64,000 nucleotides of DNA from Monosiga brevicollis MX1 (GCF_000002865.3 NW_001865045.1:206685-270684); one strand, 5' to 3'. Shown: positions 12,527 through 24,559, counted from the first letter of the stretch. Made by a program: numbers and translations. The notes: generated by a model not told the origin, from the sequence alone.

Positions 12527-15500
12527 TCAAATATCAATCTCCCCGTCATCGGCCACCGGGGGCACAGCACTGTGGTTCAACTCAAAGGCCCGGGCCAATT
12601 CGGTCACACTCTTGCGCTTGCTCAGGACACCAGGGTCCATGAAAAGTCGGTTGGAGGAGGACCGCCGCGAGGCCTCCTGGGAGGTGGAAGCCTGAGACAT
12701 GCTTGAGGACAAGGTCGGCTCGGGCTCGACGCCCATCAAGAGTGCTAGCTTGTCCATGTCATCCAAATCATCGTGGTGGTTGCGGGTCAACATTGTCGTT
12801 GAGGGCACGCGTGACGGGTCGGCCTGATTGCTATTCAGACTCAATGCAGAGGAAAGCCGGCGCGAGAGCTCTGAAGCACCGCTGGGAGAGCGGCTTGACA
12901 GGCTGGATGTTCGAGTCTCCACAACCCGGGGCGGGGTCGTTGTGGTGAGATTTGTGACTCGTGAGACGTTGGTCAAGGCCGGCTGCACGGGCCGGGCCGA
13001 ACGGACATCATGATACTGGCCTTGTTGATCCCCTGCGGGTTGCGTAGACGCCAAAGAGCGTTGCGAGTCGGATTCTGCGACAAGCATGTCTGTCGTCGTT
13101 TCGCGCACATCGTCTTCGCCTGCGTTGATTAATCGCACCGCGCGGAAATCACGGGGATTGGGGCCGCGATGCACTCCAGCGGCTGGTTGTGGTCGTGGTT
13201 TTACCGGTGGGGGGGCCTTTTTGGTTTGCGCAGAGGAATCGGGCATCCTGGGTTGTTGAGATGGGGCTGCACACGCGTTGGCCTTGGCGTCTGCTCTGCC
13301 CTCGTCGCGTGCTGCCTCTTCGACCTCCGACAACACGGTCATGGCGTCAGTCTCATGGGCTTTGACAAGATTGTTTGCCAGAGACAACGCGGTGGTGGCG
13401 CCCTCACCCTCAACAAAGCTGTTCCGGCCATCTGGGGTTGAGTCGTCACTGGCCTGGGAAGATCGCGAGTGACGGGACACGCGCCGTCGGCGACCTCCAC
13501 TGGTTAGGCCTCCCGATGAGAGACGGCGATGCGTGCGCTGAGTCGTGCGGGGTGAGGCACCAGCTGACTGGGTGGGCAAGCGGTCCTGAGTGGTCTCACC
13601 ATCCAGAGCTGCCTCGGCAAAACGTGCTTCGTGAGCAGCACGCTCAGCCTCCTCCTCATCCAGGTCATGATCACTTTCGTACAGCGTCTCGGAGAGCTTG
13701 GGACCTTGATCGCAGCCCCGCTCATCATCTGACAAGGCCTCGTAGACCATGGAGCGCATAGACTTGAGCTTGCGGCGGCGATAGGAACGTGAGAAGCCCG
13801 AGTAGATGGAGCGCGAAGCTGATGTGAGGCTCTCCTCCTCGGCATCCATGAGCCACTGGTCTTCGTCCAAGTCATCATCCCCGCTGGCCTCGAGAAGTGT
13901 GCCATCCTCAGTCTCGTCATCGGGGTCGAGCGCCAGTGCTGGTGCACCGCTTTCAGCCACGTCGTCATCCAAGGATGAGACGGCAGCATCGGCCTCGCGC
14001 CCAGCCATGCCAGATTGATGGGCCTCCAAAAGTCGCTTGTAGTCGGCGACTTCCTCCTCTTGCAGCTCCATTAGGCACTCGTGCACTGTACAGCCGTCGG
14101 AAAAATTGGGATTGAAAAGAAAGCGCCCAGAGAAATGGGTTGTGAGAAAGCAAAGAATGCTCAGAACCGCTTCATCATTGTCCACCGCCATGGCTGTGCG
14201 TGGGGAAGCACAACTTGACCTACCGTATTCTGCCTGCTGCGCAGGGCACAGGTACACCTCTTGCATATGGTTGTAGAAAGGCGATGCAATGAGACTGAGG
14301 GGGTACTCGTCGTCGACCATGATGCGGCTGTGAACGCCATTGGCGCCCACCTCGACCAGCTCATACTCGGCGAGCTCAGTCAGGTCTATCGACATCAGCC
14401 ACCATGTAAAAGCAAGTGAATGGGAGATGCCGGACCTATATGCTTTGTTTTCGTCGGGTACAACGTTCCGGCCCAGTCTGTCTACACGTACCGATGCCAA
14501 GCTTTTTGAGGATGATGGACTTGACGCGTGCGGCGCGGTCAGCGTAGTTGATACGAACAGTCACGTGACGCTGCATGCAAAATGCGAAGCAAGGGGTGCA
14601 GACCCGTGGGTGAGATTCACGCTTCGGCTCGAGGTCAAGAAGCAAGCAGGGGATAACCATCGCACACCCACCTTCTCCTTGCACACTAGCAGGGTGTGAA
14701 CACGGAAAATGGAGGGCATGTTGGTGGGTTGGGGCCCACCCGACATGGGCAGTAGGTCACGGGAGCGCCGGCGCCCAAAGAACCAGGATTTGGCAGGTGC
14801 TTTGTGAACAGCCTTGCGCTTGCGCGGAAGGTGGCTACCCACGTTAACCTCCTTGATATTGGCAGCATCCAACTCTTTATGGGCCAAATTGATTTTCAAG
14901 CTGATCAGCTCATGAACTAGATCGTCAAAGTGTGGCCGTTGTTCTGCGGGGGTGCGCCAGCACTGCTGCATGATGTTATACAGCGAGTTGGGACAGTTTG
15001 AGGGACGTCCTGGCGTGTTGCCTTCTTTGACCGTTCGCTTTGCTTCCTGGAGTTGTGATCATCACCAGACAGGTTAGAGTGAGTGTCAGTGACGTATGTA
15101 TGGCACCAAGCGGGCAAGCAACGGCATGCAAAGCCTGGCATTCTATGCGTCTACGCCCAAGCCTTCCATCCTACTCGGGCCACTCTGCTTCAATGCCCGC
15201 ACGTCTTGAACACACCTTATTGGTCAAGCCTTCGTAGGGCACACCACCCTGAGTGACAACCTCCCATAAGGTGATGCCAAAGCTCCAGATATCTGAATAT
15301 CGAGTGAGCATTTGCTGTTGAAAAACTTCGGGGCTGGTCCAGCGGATGGGGAACTTGGCCTTGCTGCCCTTCAAATTGCACTCGGGTGAGTCCATCTTGC
15401 GAGCTAGACCTAGGTCGCCTAGGACCAGGCGGCCCGAGTTGGCCACGAGCACGTTGCGGCAGGCGATATCGCAATGGAGATAGCCCGAGTGATGCACATA

Positions 15501-16390
15501 TTCTAGACCAGCCGCAATCTGCAAGGCACAATCCAGGATATCTTTCTCCGACAGAGTGCAGCGCTTCAACAGGTCCAGGAAGCAGGCACCCATGAGCTCC
15601 ATGATCAGGAGCGGAGGATGCTGATTGAGCACGACACCGAGCAGTTGGATGACGTTTTGATGCTGCAGCTGACTCATGACGGCAGCTTCGCGGCGAAACT
15701 CGGCCAGAGCGGCGGGATCGCTCTTCTTGCGCATGGTTTTGATGGCCACCTTCTGGTCGTTGAGCAGACCCTCATAGACTTTGCCAAACTTGCCTCCCCC
15801 AATGGTTTGACCAAGTTCGAGGTCCTGGGGAAAGAGTTCCCAAGCTTCCATGACACCCAGACGCTTGCGGCTGGCCACCATGGCGTCCATCGTGTGTTCC
15901 AGCTGCTCCAGCGACATGGGCAGATCTTGCAAGTAGGCGTTCTCGCCCTGTGGAAGATGGTCGATTGACAGGCACATGAGAAAGGGATGCGGCGACCGTA
16001 CAATCCCTGTGCGGATACCATATTAGCGGAACCCACCCGGTGTCGACGAAAGCCCAAGGTTTCAAGACATTCATTGACCGTGGGGCTGGCCACAAGCTTC
16101 GCAATTGTCTGTACAAGGGAGATACGGCATATTGAATGGGACGTAGAGCGAAAACATGAAGTTCCTGCGAGGGAGCGTGAAGTCTAGGTTAAGAATGGGG
16201 GCAAAACATGAAGCAGGGGTCGCACCTCATTTTTGGTTTTGAGTTTTCGGTATTTGCTCTTGTCTGGGTGCTTGTAGAGGTTGTGCATGACGGTGAGGAG
16301 GAGGCGCGTGGCCTTCAAAAAGACGGGCTCTGCCAGCGTGGCCTCCATGGCCGCGAGCGCCCGCTCATAGTGCTCAAGGTCGGCTGGCAT
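12527..16390 (-). CDS. PUB domain - tyrosine kinase - RA-like domain protein
   Basis: Cytoplasmic tyrosine kinase of 1042 residues with no signal peptide or membrane segment. Exons: 16390-16226, 16108-16037, 15947-15216, 15046-14687, 14570-14492, 14385-14224 and 14085-12527. Residues 1 to about 100 look like a PUB domain (helices with FLKATRLLLTVMHNLYKHP and ECLETLGFRRH, then GENAYLQDLP). The kinase domain spans about 115-375: glycine loop IGGGKFGKVYEG, lysine in VAIKTM, catalytic loop HCDIACRNVL, metal-binding GDLGLAR, activation segment KFPIRWTSPE (tyrosine-kinase type), and C-lobe CWRTPAEQRPHFDDLV. Residues about 430-500 resemble an RA/ubiquitin-like domain (SIFRVHTLL, then VTVRINYADRAARVKSIIL, then VDDEYPLSLI). 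The last 500 or so residues are acidic and Ser/Arg-rich with no known domain. HRD is changed to HCD and DFG to DLG, but the catalytic and metal-binding aspartates remain. PUB and RA calls are weaker than the kinase call. Confidence 0.8.
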
Positions 16391-17134
16391 GGTGGTCGGT
16401 GCTTTGAGCGGGTCGTCAGGGGCGCCAGCAAAACCACTCTACCAACCACTCCAACTGAGTGGCTGAGTGGCAGGCAGCAGGCGGGCGTCGGCCCGAGTAG
16501 TTTAGTGCAGCCGGCTAGTGCACCGGGGCAGAGGCAACGGCCTGCAGGATGAATGATCGGGCGTGAGCGCGAGGCACCAACCCCGCAAGCGTGCTGGTCT
16601 GACTTTGTGTGTCAATGTGAATGCGTGCAAAGTCGAGGAACACTTTGGGCGATGAGGGAGGCGTGCCAGGGCCAATGTTACTCCTGGTTGCCAGCGTACC
16701 AAGCGATGCCGATTGTAGGCAGTCCAGAACAACAGTGTGCTCCTACTTGAAAGTGGCGGGTTTTGCACGACGAGGCCCAAACCGACTTGTGTGTCGTGTG
16801 GTGGCGGTGGCGGGAACTTTTCAACCAGCGCTGGCGGATCTTTGTTGTGGTTGGTCTTGCTCGTCTACCAGCCTGCTTGGCATTCCAGCGTTCCATCGTT
16901 CCAAGCTCCAAGATAGCGAGAGAACCATGTCCGCCAGTTGGCCAACACGAATTCGTGTCCGCCGCCATTCTTTCGTTTGTATGTGTGTGTGCACTCCGAC
17001 GCTGACAAATAGACGAAAGACAACATCTTGTCTTTATGGCATTAAGGGTGTTGGTTGGGTGGACGGCACTTTGATCGATCGAGGTGCCGAGGCGAGATTT
17101 AAATTCGATTACAATCAGGCGAGGGCGGTTTTAT
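16391..17134. other. Intergenic, upstream of the kinase gene
   Basis: A 744 bp interval between the kinase start codon and the RAP1GDS1 stop codon, both on the minus strand. It must hold the kinase promoter. No coding segment, repeat or named site is apparent. Confidence 0.45.
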
Positions 17135-19006
17135 TCACTTGCCAACCAGGGCGGGACTGGCCGCCTCGAGGGCAGCCAAGGCAACTTGCGTCTGTTGGCG
17201 TACCACCTCGTGCTCATGGTCCTGGTGGGAAGTAACTGCGGCCCGCAGCGTGGCTACGGCATCTGCTGTCAGGGCCGAGTCGGCATGGGAGGCTAGTTGA
17301 CTAATTACAGCCAAGCCATTGCAGAGCAGGTTGGGCATAGTGGCGCGCTTGAGGAAGGCTGCTATGCGAGGCACGACGTTATCTTCCATGAGCTGTTGCA
17401 GACAGGCCGCGCTACCGGCCGTGGCCAGTGCCAGGCCCACTACCGATTCTTGTTGCAGCAAGGGGTGTTCCTCTTCGAGCATACGCAGCAGTGCATCGAA
17501 AGCACCGGCAGCTCCGAGAGGCTCGGTCACCTGTGACGAGCCGGCTGCCTTGATGAGGGCGGCCAAGAGGCGCGTGGCCTCGGCACGTACGGCCAGCGTT
17601 TCGCTCTTGGAGAGGTGAACCAAGCGACTCGGTAGAGCTGGGATCTCCGAGTGGACCAGGTGTTCGAGGCGGTTACCATCAGCGCTTTGAACGAGGAAGC
17701 GCAGCACGCTGCATCCGAGGTATTGAAGCGGGGCCTGCGGGTCATCGATACACTTGTACACGGCAGCATAGCCCGTCGCATCCTGCAGCTGTGCGCGGTT
17801 GGCAGGAAGCTTGAGCAGGTTCTTCAGCGAGCTCAGGCCAGCGTGTTGCACAAAGCTGAGGTGCGAGGTGGCCAGTTGGGCCAGCTGGGTTATCAGCCCG
17901 GGCTGAGCGCCCAAGAGGGCGGCGTTGACATCGCTGCGGCATACATTGCCGACGGCAATGGCACCGGCGACCTTGAGCTCATCGTTGTCATGACGCATCC
18001 AGCGCACAAACTGCGTGAGAAGAGCATCTCGTGAGTCTTCCGTCCACAAGAGAGCCAGGCAGTCATCATCGCCCAGGACGACAGAGAGGCAGAGGGCAGC
18101 CACCTCCCCAGCTCGGTCAGTTCGGCTAGCGGCCACCAAGAGCTGGTTTAGCACGGTAGCATCAGCAAAAGCCTTGACAGCACGGTCTGATTTGCAGGTG
18201 GTGCGAAAGATTTGACCCAAGCACTGAAAATACTCCTCATCGGGGTCAGTCTCTGCCTCCTCTCCTTGGTTGACGGCTGCAGGGTCCAAGGGCGGTAGCT
18301 CCGGCAAGGCGAGCAACTGTTCCACCAGGCGCAGGGCCACAGCGGGTCGCAGTGCCTTTTCCATGGCCTCTTCCAGATCCGTGAACTGAGCCAGGGCTCG
18401 GACAGCCAGCTGCTGCTCCTGTTCGGTGCGGGCGGCAGTAAGCAGCCAGGCAAGCGAGTCCATCACCCCATGGGCCACCATGTCCTTGCGCAAGTCTGTT
18501 TCATCCGCTACTGTGTTGAGGAGAACGCCGGCGCTGATGGCACGGCTATTGTTGGAATCAGGCTCATCGGGGTTGCTCGCAGTCAATGCAGCCATGGCCG
18601 AGGCCAGCGCATCCACGCCATGTGCCTGGCGCAGAGCCTCCCGATTCGCACTATGGTCAAAGCACATGTTCCCCACCGCACGCAGGACTTGCACGCGGGC
18701 CGCCGTGTCCTCCTGTGTCACGCTGTAGTTGAGAGCGCGCAGCATGGCCTCCAACAGGCTGGTGGCCGTGGTCACGACATCGCGGGCCGCCTCATCCGCA
18801 AAGATTCGCGCACAAAGACGACCGGCGGCCTCGATGGCACGGGGCTCTCCTAGAAGTGCCTCGGTAATGGGTGCCAGACTGCTGCGCAACAGCAGAGCTG
18901 CATCGGCGTCCAGCTGTTCGTCAACCACGGAATCCCATGCCGTAGCGCCCTGCTGCAGATATGTCGCGACTGCCTCAGCAGCCAGTGCTCCTGTGTCCTC
19001 GCCCAT
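17135..19006 (-). CDS. RAP1GDS1: Rap1 GTPase-GDP dissociation stimulator 1 (SmgGDS), intronless
   Basis: Armadillo-repeat protein. In animals SmgGDS binds small GTPases with polybasic tails (Rap, Rho, Ras) and promotes nucleotide exchange or prenylation traffic. A single exon of 623 residues (human about 607) starts at ATG 19006. Helical ARM repeats run through the whole length. The most SmgGDS-like stretches are RAVGNMCFDHSANREALRQ, LAGAIAVGNVCRSD-type blocks (here KVAGAIAVGNVCRSDVNAAL), FVQHAGLSSLKNLLKLPANR and a C-terminal block with LLAALIKAAGSSQV. The absence of introns is unusual beside intron-rich neighbours and could reflect retroposition or intron loss. Other ARM proteins are possible, but length and repeat order fit SmgGDS best. 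It diverges from AP4B1. Confidence 0.8.
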   Translation of the reverse strand: MGEDTGALAAEAVATYLQQGATAWDSVVDEQLDADAALLLRSSLAPITEALLGEPRAIEAAGRLCARIFADEAARDVVTTATSLLEAMLRALNYSVTQEDTAARVQVLRAVGNMCFDHSANREALRQAHGVDALASAMAALTASNPDEPDSNNSRAISAGVLLNTVADETDLRKDMVAHGVMDSLAWLLTAARTEQEQQLAVRALAQFTDLEEAMEKALRPAVALRLVEQLLALPELPPLDPAAVNQGEEAETDPDEEYFQCLGQIFRTTCKSDRAVKAFADATVLNQLLVAASRTDRAGEVAALCLSVVLGDDDCLALLWTEDSRDALLTQFVRWMRHDNDELKVAGAIAVGNVCRSDVNAALLGAQPGLITQLAQLATSHLSFVQHAGLSSLKNLLKLPANRAQLQDATGYAAVYKCIDDPQAPLQYLGCSVLRFLVQSADGNRLEHLVHSEIPALPSRLVHLSKSETLAVRAEATRLLAALIKAAGSSQVTEPLGAAGAFDALLRMLEEEHPLLQQESVVGLALATAGSAACLQQLMEDNVVPRIAAFLKRATMPNLLCNGLAVISQLASHADSALTADAVATLRAAVTSHQDHEHEVVRQQTQVALAALEAASPALVGK

Positions 19007-19206
19007 GTCACAGGCGCCTCGGATCGTTTAAGTCAGATCTGGTCCGTCAGAACCGACTTGATGAAGGAAAAAAGGAAAAAAAACAAGACGAAGATAGCAG
19101 CCGCAATTCAATCTCCGTTGCCCTCCTCGCTTGCGCAGAGACAACCAACAGCGTCGCCGGCGTCGTTTCCGCCCTCCGTCTCAAACAGAAAAATGAATCG
19201 AGAGAG

Positions 19207-19321
<115 letters not shown>

Positions 19322-19371
19322 NNNNNNNNNNNNNNNNNNNNNNNNNNNNNNNNNNNNNNNNNNNNNNNNNN
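19322..19371. other. Assembly gap of 50 N
   Basis: Exactly 50 N, a conventional placeholder size. It lies directly after the GA array and before CT-rich sequence. Confidence 0.99.
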
Positions 19372-19815
19372 CTCTCGCTCGCTCAAGGAGAGGTGCTACC
19401 AAATGAAAGAGCTCTCTTTTGTCGACTTACTCCTTTTGACGTCTTTCTCTCTCTCTCTCTCTCTCTCTCGTGGCGCTGCGACTGGTTTTCTGGCGGTATG
19501 TGCTGCTGACCTTCTGCCCCCGCCGGGTCTCTGCCTCCGCTGGGTCTTCTGCCTCCGGTGGCCTTCTGCCACCTCTTCTTGCTGTGTGGATTCAGTCCAG
19601 TCCAGCTGGTATCTGTTGAACCAGGTCCAGTGGGGTTTGGGCATTTGAATGGCCAGAGGCAGAGTCGGGGTGGGATCGAGGATGAGGATTGGATGGGCCG
19701 ATCGAGCAGCTAGTGGACATCTGAGACGTGCTCAGCATGGTGCCTTATGCGTGATGCCTGGCTGTTCTGTGATCTAGGAGTGAGGCGGTGTAACGGCCCC
19801 GCAACACCATCCGTC

Positions 19816-22800
19816 ATGGCGACCAAGGGCTACGAAAACAAGCGCTCAGAGGTCAACGAGCTGCGCACCCTCTTGCGCAACCCGGAGGTCCAGCGCGACC
19901 CCCAGCGCTATTGCGAGGTGGTGGAAAAGGTCACGCTGTACCAAACCCTGGGCCTCGATGTCTCCTCCCTCTTCAGTGACATGGTTTTGGTGCGTTCTTG
20001 GCGCCTGATGATAAACCACCTCCCTGTAACCTTGTGCCTCGCGCACCATGAGGAGCGAAGGAACACATTGCGCCTTTTCAAGCTCATCGTTCTGGCACGG
20101 CACACCCATATTGGCTCTGCACTTGCTAGGCGTGCGCTACGCGCAGTCTGGTCCAAAAAAAGCTCGTGTACCTATATCTCTGCAACTATGCCCAATCCAA
20201 TTCGGATCTGACCCTCCTCACAATCAACACGCTGCAAAAGGATTGCCGTGACACCAACCCCATGATTCGGGGCCTCGCTCTGCGCTCCATGTGTGGTCTG
20301 CGGTGCGTTGTCGCCATTCATTTGCTCCGTACTTTGGTGGATCCTGGTGTTTCCCATGGCCACGACAGCGCCTTTTGCGATTGCTTTTGCTCGCGCCCGC
20401 CCATGGGCTATCACACCATCATTTTGGCATTTGAGCCCAGCGCCATGATTTGCGTCTTTGCCAATCGCAGCCGACTCATTTGCACTGCCTTGCTTGCCCC
20501 GCATTGCTCGCCCGCATTGCTCGTAGTGTGCCCAATCTGGTCGAGTACGTGTTGGTGCCTCTGAAAGACGGTTTGGCCGACAAAAGCCCCTACGTGCGCC
20601 AAACAGCCGTCATGGGTTGCGTCAAACTCTTTTACCTCGATCAGTCTTATGTCACGGACAACAATCTGGCCGAGAGCCTCCACGCCATGATCCATGACCG
20701 CGACGCACAAGTCGTCGCCAACGCCGTCATTGCCCTCGAGGAGGTGCGGCGGCGTCTTGGGCGGCGTTGATTCCTGATCCCTACTTTGAACCAGCTCTCA
20801 GCGCTGCCAAACAAACATAATACTGCCATCGACCTTTCTTGCCTCATCGTCTCTGTTTTGGCTTCGGTCACTGCATCTCTTCTGCCGTGCTTTCTTCAGG
20901 TCTTGGCTGCGCGTGGTGGCATCATGCTCACGCAGGAGGTTGCCTACATGCTGTTCAACCGACTGCGCGAGTTTACGGAATGGAAGCAATGTGCCGTCAT
21001 GAACGTTCTTCTCCGCTACAAGCCCGCTTCGGACGATGAGGTCTTTAGCATCCTGGTGCGTTACCGGCACGCCATCCGTTTGCCAATGTGCCTGTCAATG
21101 CATGCGGCACTCACCATCTCGGCACACCCACGGGTCTTCATGGCATCGATGTGCCTTACCCGTGTCTGGATCCTCCTGGCAGAACATTGTCGATGAACGA
21201 CTTAAGCACAGCAACACGGGTGTTGTACTTGGGGCTGCTCGCCTATTTCTGCACTTTACCGCAGAAATGGAGGACATTCAGGAAGACATTTACGAGCGTC
21301 TCAAGGTCTGTTCATAGCCCTACTGTCGTGCCCCATCCGCGTGCTTTCCATTCTCGAGACGTCTTGAGCAAAGGCTACCGCCAACTCCCCATTGCTCTGC
21401 TCTACCACAGCACTTGTCAATTTGCTCAGGCTGACCAGCGTTTTGACTGTGCTTGCTCTGTGCGCCACCGACTAGACACCCCTCATCACGCTCATGTCAT
21501 CAGCCCCTGCGGAAGTATCTTTCAGTGTTCTTCACCACCTGCACACGCTGGTCAAGAAGCGCCCCGATGTGCTCGGTTAGATTGGATACGTTTGTAACGT
21601 ATGGGATTGTGGGGTGTGTCACCCTATTGTTTGCTGCAGTTAAAGCCTGGGCTGGCCCTCACGGTCGCGGATGTGTGCGCGGCTTTGTATTTTTGCAGCC
21701 AAGGATTTCAAAGCCTTTTTCTGTCGTTTCTCCGACCCAGCCTATGTCAAGACCAAAAAGCTGGATGTGCTCGTGGATGTGGCCATGGAAAGCAACTTTG
21801 AGCCTATTGTTGAGGAGATGACCGCCTATGTGACAGACATTGATGTGGAGCGCGCCCGCCACGCCGTGCGTTGCGTGGGGCGCATTGCTGTTAAAGTGCC
21901 CGCGGCCGCCGAACACTGCACCACCGTGGTATGCCCTTACAAGTCAAGTGTGGCGCTTGCGCACCGACTGGATGCACCCTTATTGCACCTCTCTGCTTCA
22001 GAATGCTCACGTTTTCTTTTTTTGTTGTGGGTGTGGGTGTAGCTGCTCGCGTTCCTCGAACTGAACAGCGAATACGTCACGGCCGAGACCGTGATTGTGA
22101 TGCGTGACTACTTGCGCCACTCGCCGTCCGACGCCGTGGACCTGCTGCCCCAGCTCTTTGAGCTCATTTCACCCGATCTCTTCGATGATGAGTCGGATGC
22201 TCGTGCAGCTTTTGCATGGCTTCTGGGGGAATTTGGCGAACTTATTGAAGACGCCCCATATCTTCTTGAGGCTATGGTCGATGACGTCGAGGCTGAAGAG
22301 ACCGCTGCTGTTCGCCTGCAATTGCTCAACTCAACGCTTAAACTCTTCTTCAAACGGCCTCCCGAGTGCCAGAAAATGCTCGGCCGTCTCTTGGAGACGC
22401 TGACCTCGGATGAGATTCAGCAAGACGTCCACGATCGCGCGCTTCTGTACTATCGACTCTTGCGTAGTAATCCTGACGAGGCTCGGCGCGTCATCAACGC
22501 CACCTTGCCGCCCATCCTTGATCATGACCGCTCAGCCATGACCGATATGGAACTGCGCGAGTTTAACACGCTAAGCGTTATCTATGGCCAACCCAGCATC
22601 AACTTCACCGTTCAACAGCCGCCCTACTGTACTTTTGGTACCATTGACCCCACCGCCGCTCTCAAGCAGGCTCAGCAAGCCAATGATGAGGATGAGGACG
22701 AGGAAGAGGAAGCCGATGACACGCCTTCCTTCACGCAAAGGTGATCCCTCCCTCCACTGCCTTGTGTCCACGTGCGAATTCTCGCTTCCGCACCGGTGCC

Positions 22801-23418
22801 CTCACTGCTTTTCGCGTGCCTGCCCCTGTCACTCATTTATAGCTCGCTCCTGGCTTTGCTGCCTTCTCCCAAGATCACGCCAGCTCAATTTGAACAAATT
22901 TGGATGCAGAGTGAGATCAGGTACTTTTGAGTCACCCGCTGCCAGACCTGCTCACCCTTTGGTCCCCGGCTGAGCCTGGAAAGCATTTGGTTGCTGTTCC
23001 TGACCCGTCTGCCCCCCTCCCTCGCTAACTTGTGCATAGCGCGGTGGCCAAGGACATCATTGCGACAGTACCAACACCTTCGACGGCCTCAGAAATCGAA
23101 GCGGCCATGAGCAAGAGTGGTGTTGCCATGATGGCTTCCAGTCCACCTCAAAATAATGTCATCAAGTTTTATTTTTACGCCCAAGAGGTGCGTGCCGGGC
23201 TTCCATATGTCTTGTGGATCACCCTTACCGTGTTCCCTCACACCGCCGCTTCTTGTCTTTAGGCGGCTAGTGGTGCTTACCACTTGGTTGAAGCCACCCT
23301 CGAGCTTGACAGTCGCACCTTCTCAGCTAACATCAAGAGTACCGCACCTGAGAATGCACCCGTATTTGCGGCCGTCATTCGCGAAGCCCTCGCTGTCGGG
23401 CATTTGATTGAAATGTGA
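19816..23418 (+). CDS. AP4B1: AP-4 complex subunit beta
   Basis: Large beta adaptin of the AP-4 coat, which sorts cargo at the trans-Golgi network without clathrin. Eleven exons: 19816-19989, 20130-20302, 20527-20743, 20900-21055, 21183-21305, 21476-21575, 21699-21928, 22043-22740, 22843-22920, 23040-23187 and 23263-23418. They give 750 residues (human AP4B1 about 739). The N-terminal adaptin signature is clear: [28 protein letters not shown], then [20 protein letters not shown]-type helices follow ([41 protein letters not shown]). After an acidic hinge near residue 590 comes a short appendage with [12 protein letters not shown] and a beta-sheet ending in HLIEM. The short C-terminal domain favours AP-4 over AP-1/2/3 beta chains. 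An in-frame ATG at 19747 would extend the N-terminus, but homology starts at 19816. Confidence 0.85.
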
Positions 23419-23687
23419 AGCACGGCGATGCATCGCAGTGCGAATTGATGCCGTTCATCCCCAAATCGGTTTTCTTAGTCCTGCAAAACGTGATCAAGGC
23501 GAATCTTCATTCAGACTGAGAGTTTGGCTAGTCTTTTGCCAAAGAGAAAAGCGCGACGATCAAAGGTCATTTCACTAAATTCGACTCTTGTTTCGAACAG
23601 CTCATTTGTTCAGCGCAAGAGCACACTCGTACACACTCCGATGCTGTCAATCAAAAACAAGAAAACAAACACCGCCTCATGTCCAGT

Positions 23688-24371
23688 TTAATCCGAAGCA
23701 CAAGCCGAGCAGCGCATCAAACCATTTTCATTACAGGCGGTGCAACGAAGGGCCACCATATCGCCAAAGTGCGCCGTCATCGAGCGCTTGTCGCCGCCGC
23801 ACCAGGTGCACGGCACAAAGCGGCGATCGCCACATTCCCCACAAACGCCATGCTGCCCCAATTCTGTGCGCGGAACCGGTGCTAGCAAGGCAGCTAGCTT
23901 GCCCGTTTCATGCATACGCTCAACCGTCGAAGCATCACCGAGCAAATCACCATTGAAGAAGACAACCGGTGGTTGCACGCCTGGCGCCCGCTCCGAAAGT
24001 TCTTCCTGTATGTCTTTGCTCAGCGCCATGTCTCGCTCTTCAAAGGGCACGCGATAGCCTTGAAATAGACTGCGCATTTGACGACATGCTTGGCCTACGG
24101 CGCGCACTACTGAGAAAGAGGACGTATACAAGACGATTTTGCCGCCGAGCTCCTCTCCCACACGGGCTTCAAGATCGCGCAGAAGGTCTGCTTTGGAGAT
24201 TGTCGTCTTGAGGGAGCGCTCAGCTCTCTGCAGGAGATTGCTCTTGGTCTTGCGCACCAGTCCAGCAGTGGCTGGGATTGATGATCGCCGTCGCCGCTCT
24301 GATCGTGATAAAGGGCGCTCCAACTCCGATGGGGTCGTGGCTGGAGGCGCTGCGTATGAGAGAGCTAGTTG
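23688..24371 (-). CDS. GRXCR-type glutaredoxin domain exon, probably the last exon of the STAND gene upstream
   Basis: About 228 residues. An Arg/Ser-rich leader is followed by a glutaredoxin-like domain (KIVLYTSSFSVVRAVGQACR, PFEERDMALSKDIQEELSER, PVVFFNGDLLGD) and a C-terminal cysteine cluster with four CxxC pairs (CGECGDRRFVPCTWC, then CTACNENGLMRCSAC). This is the layout of GRXCR1/2 and of plant CxxC-glutaredoxins, which lack the redox CPYC active site; here the site reads TSSF. No in-frame ATG precedes the domain: the frame opens after a TGA at about 24428 and its first methionine is inside the domain. Acceptors at 24374-24372 and about 24425 are both phase 0. They fit a GTATGT donor (from 24653) in the preceding minus-strand gene, so fusion is likely. 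A separate gene with an unseen first exon is the alternative. Confidence 0.75.
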   Translation of the reverse strand, partial: QLALSYAAPPATTPSELERPLSRSERRRRSSIPATAGLVRKTKSNLLQRAERSLKTTISKADLLRDLEARVGEELGGKIVLYTSSFSVVRAVGQACRQMRSLFQGYRVPFEERDMALSKDIQEELSERAPGVQPPVVFFNGDLLGDASTVERMHETGKLAALLAPVPRTELGQHGVCGECGDRRFVPCTWCGGDKRSMTAHFGDMVALRCTACNENGLMRCSACASD

Positions 24372-24536
24372 CTGTACTCGTCCCACCAAAGGTAAAGAGT
24401 CACGCCGGCTGGAACGGCGCTGTCACATAGGTGCGAATACATGGAGTATGAGGGTCAAGAAGCTGGGGTTGAGCAGATCCGTTGGGCAAAGAGAAACCGA
24501 CAGTGCTCCTATGCCAATTCTTTCACATTTAACTTT

Positions 24537-24559
24537 TTTTTTTTTTTTTTTTTTTTTTT
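24537..24559. repeat. Poly-T tract
   Basis: T homopolymer in the stretch between the glutaredoxin exon and the last WD40-gene exon; a probable intron if the two are fused. Confidence 0.95.

Noticed and set aside
24372-24389. Independent glutaredoxin gene starting at 24389
   Set aside because: The codon there is TTG, and no in-frame ATG precedes the domain; an upstream exon or fusion is required.
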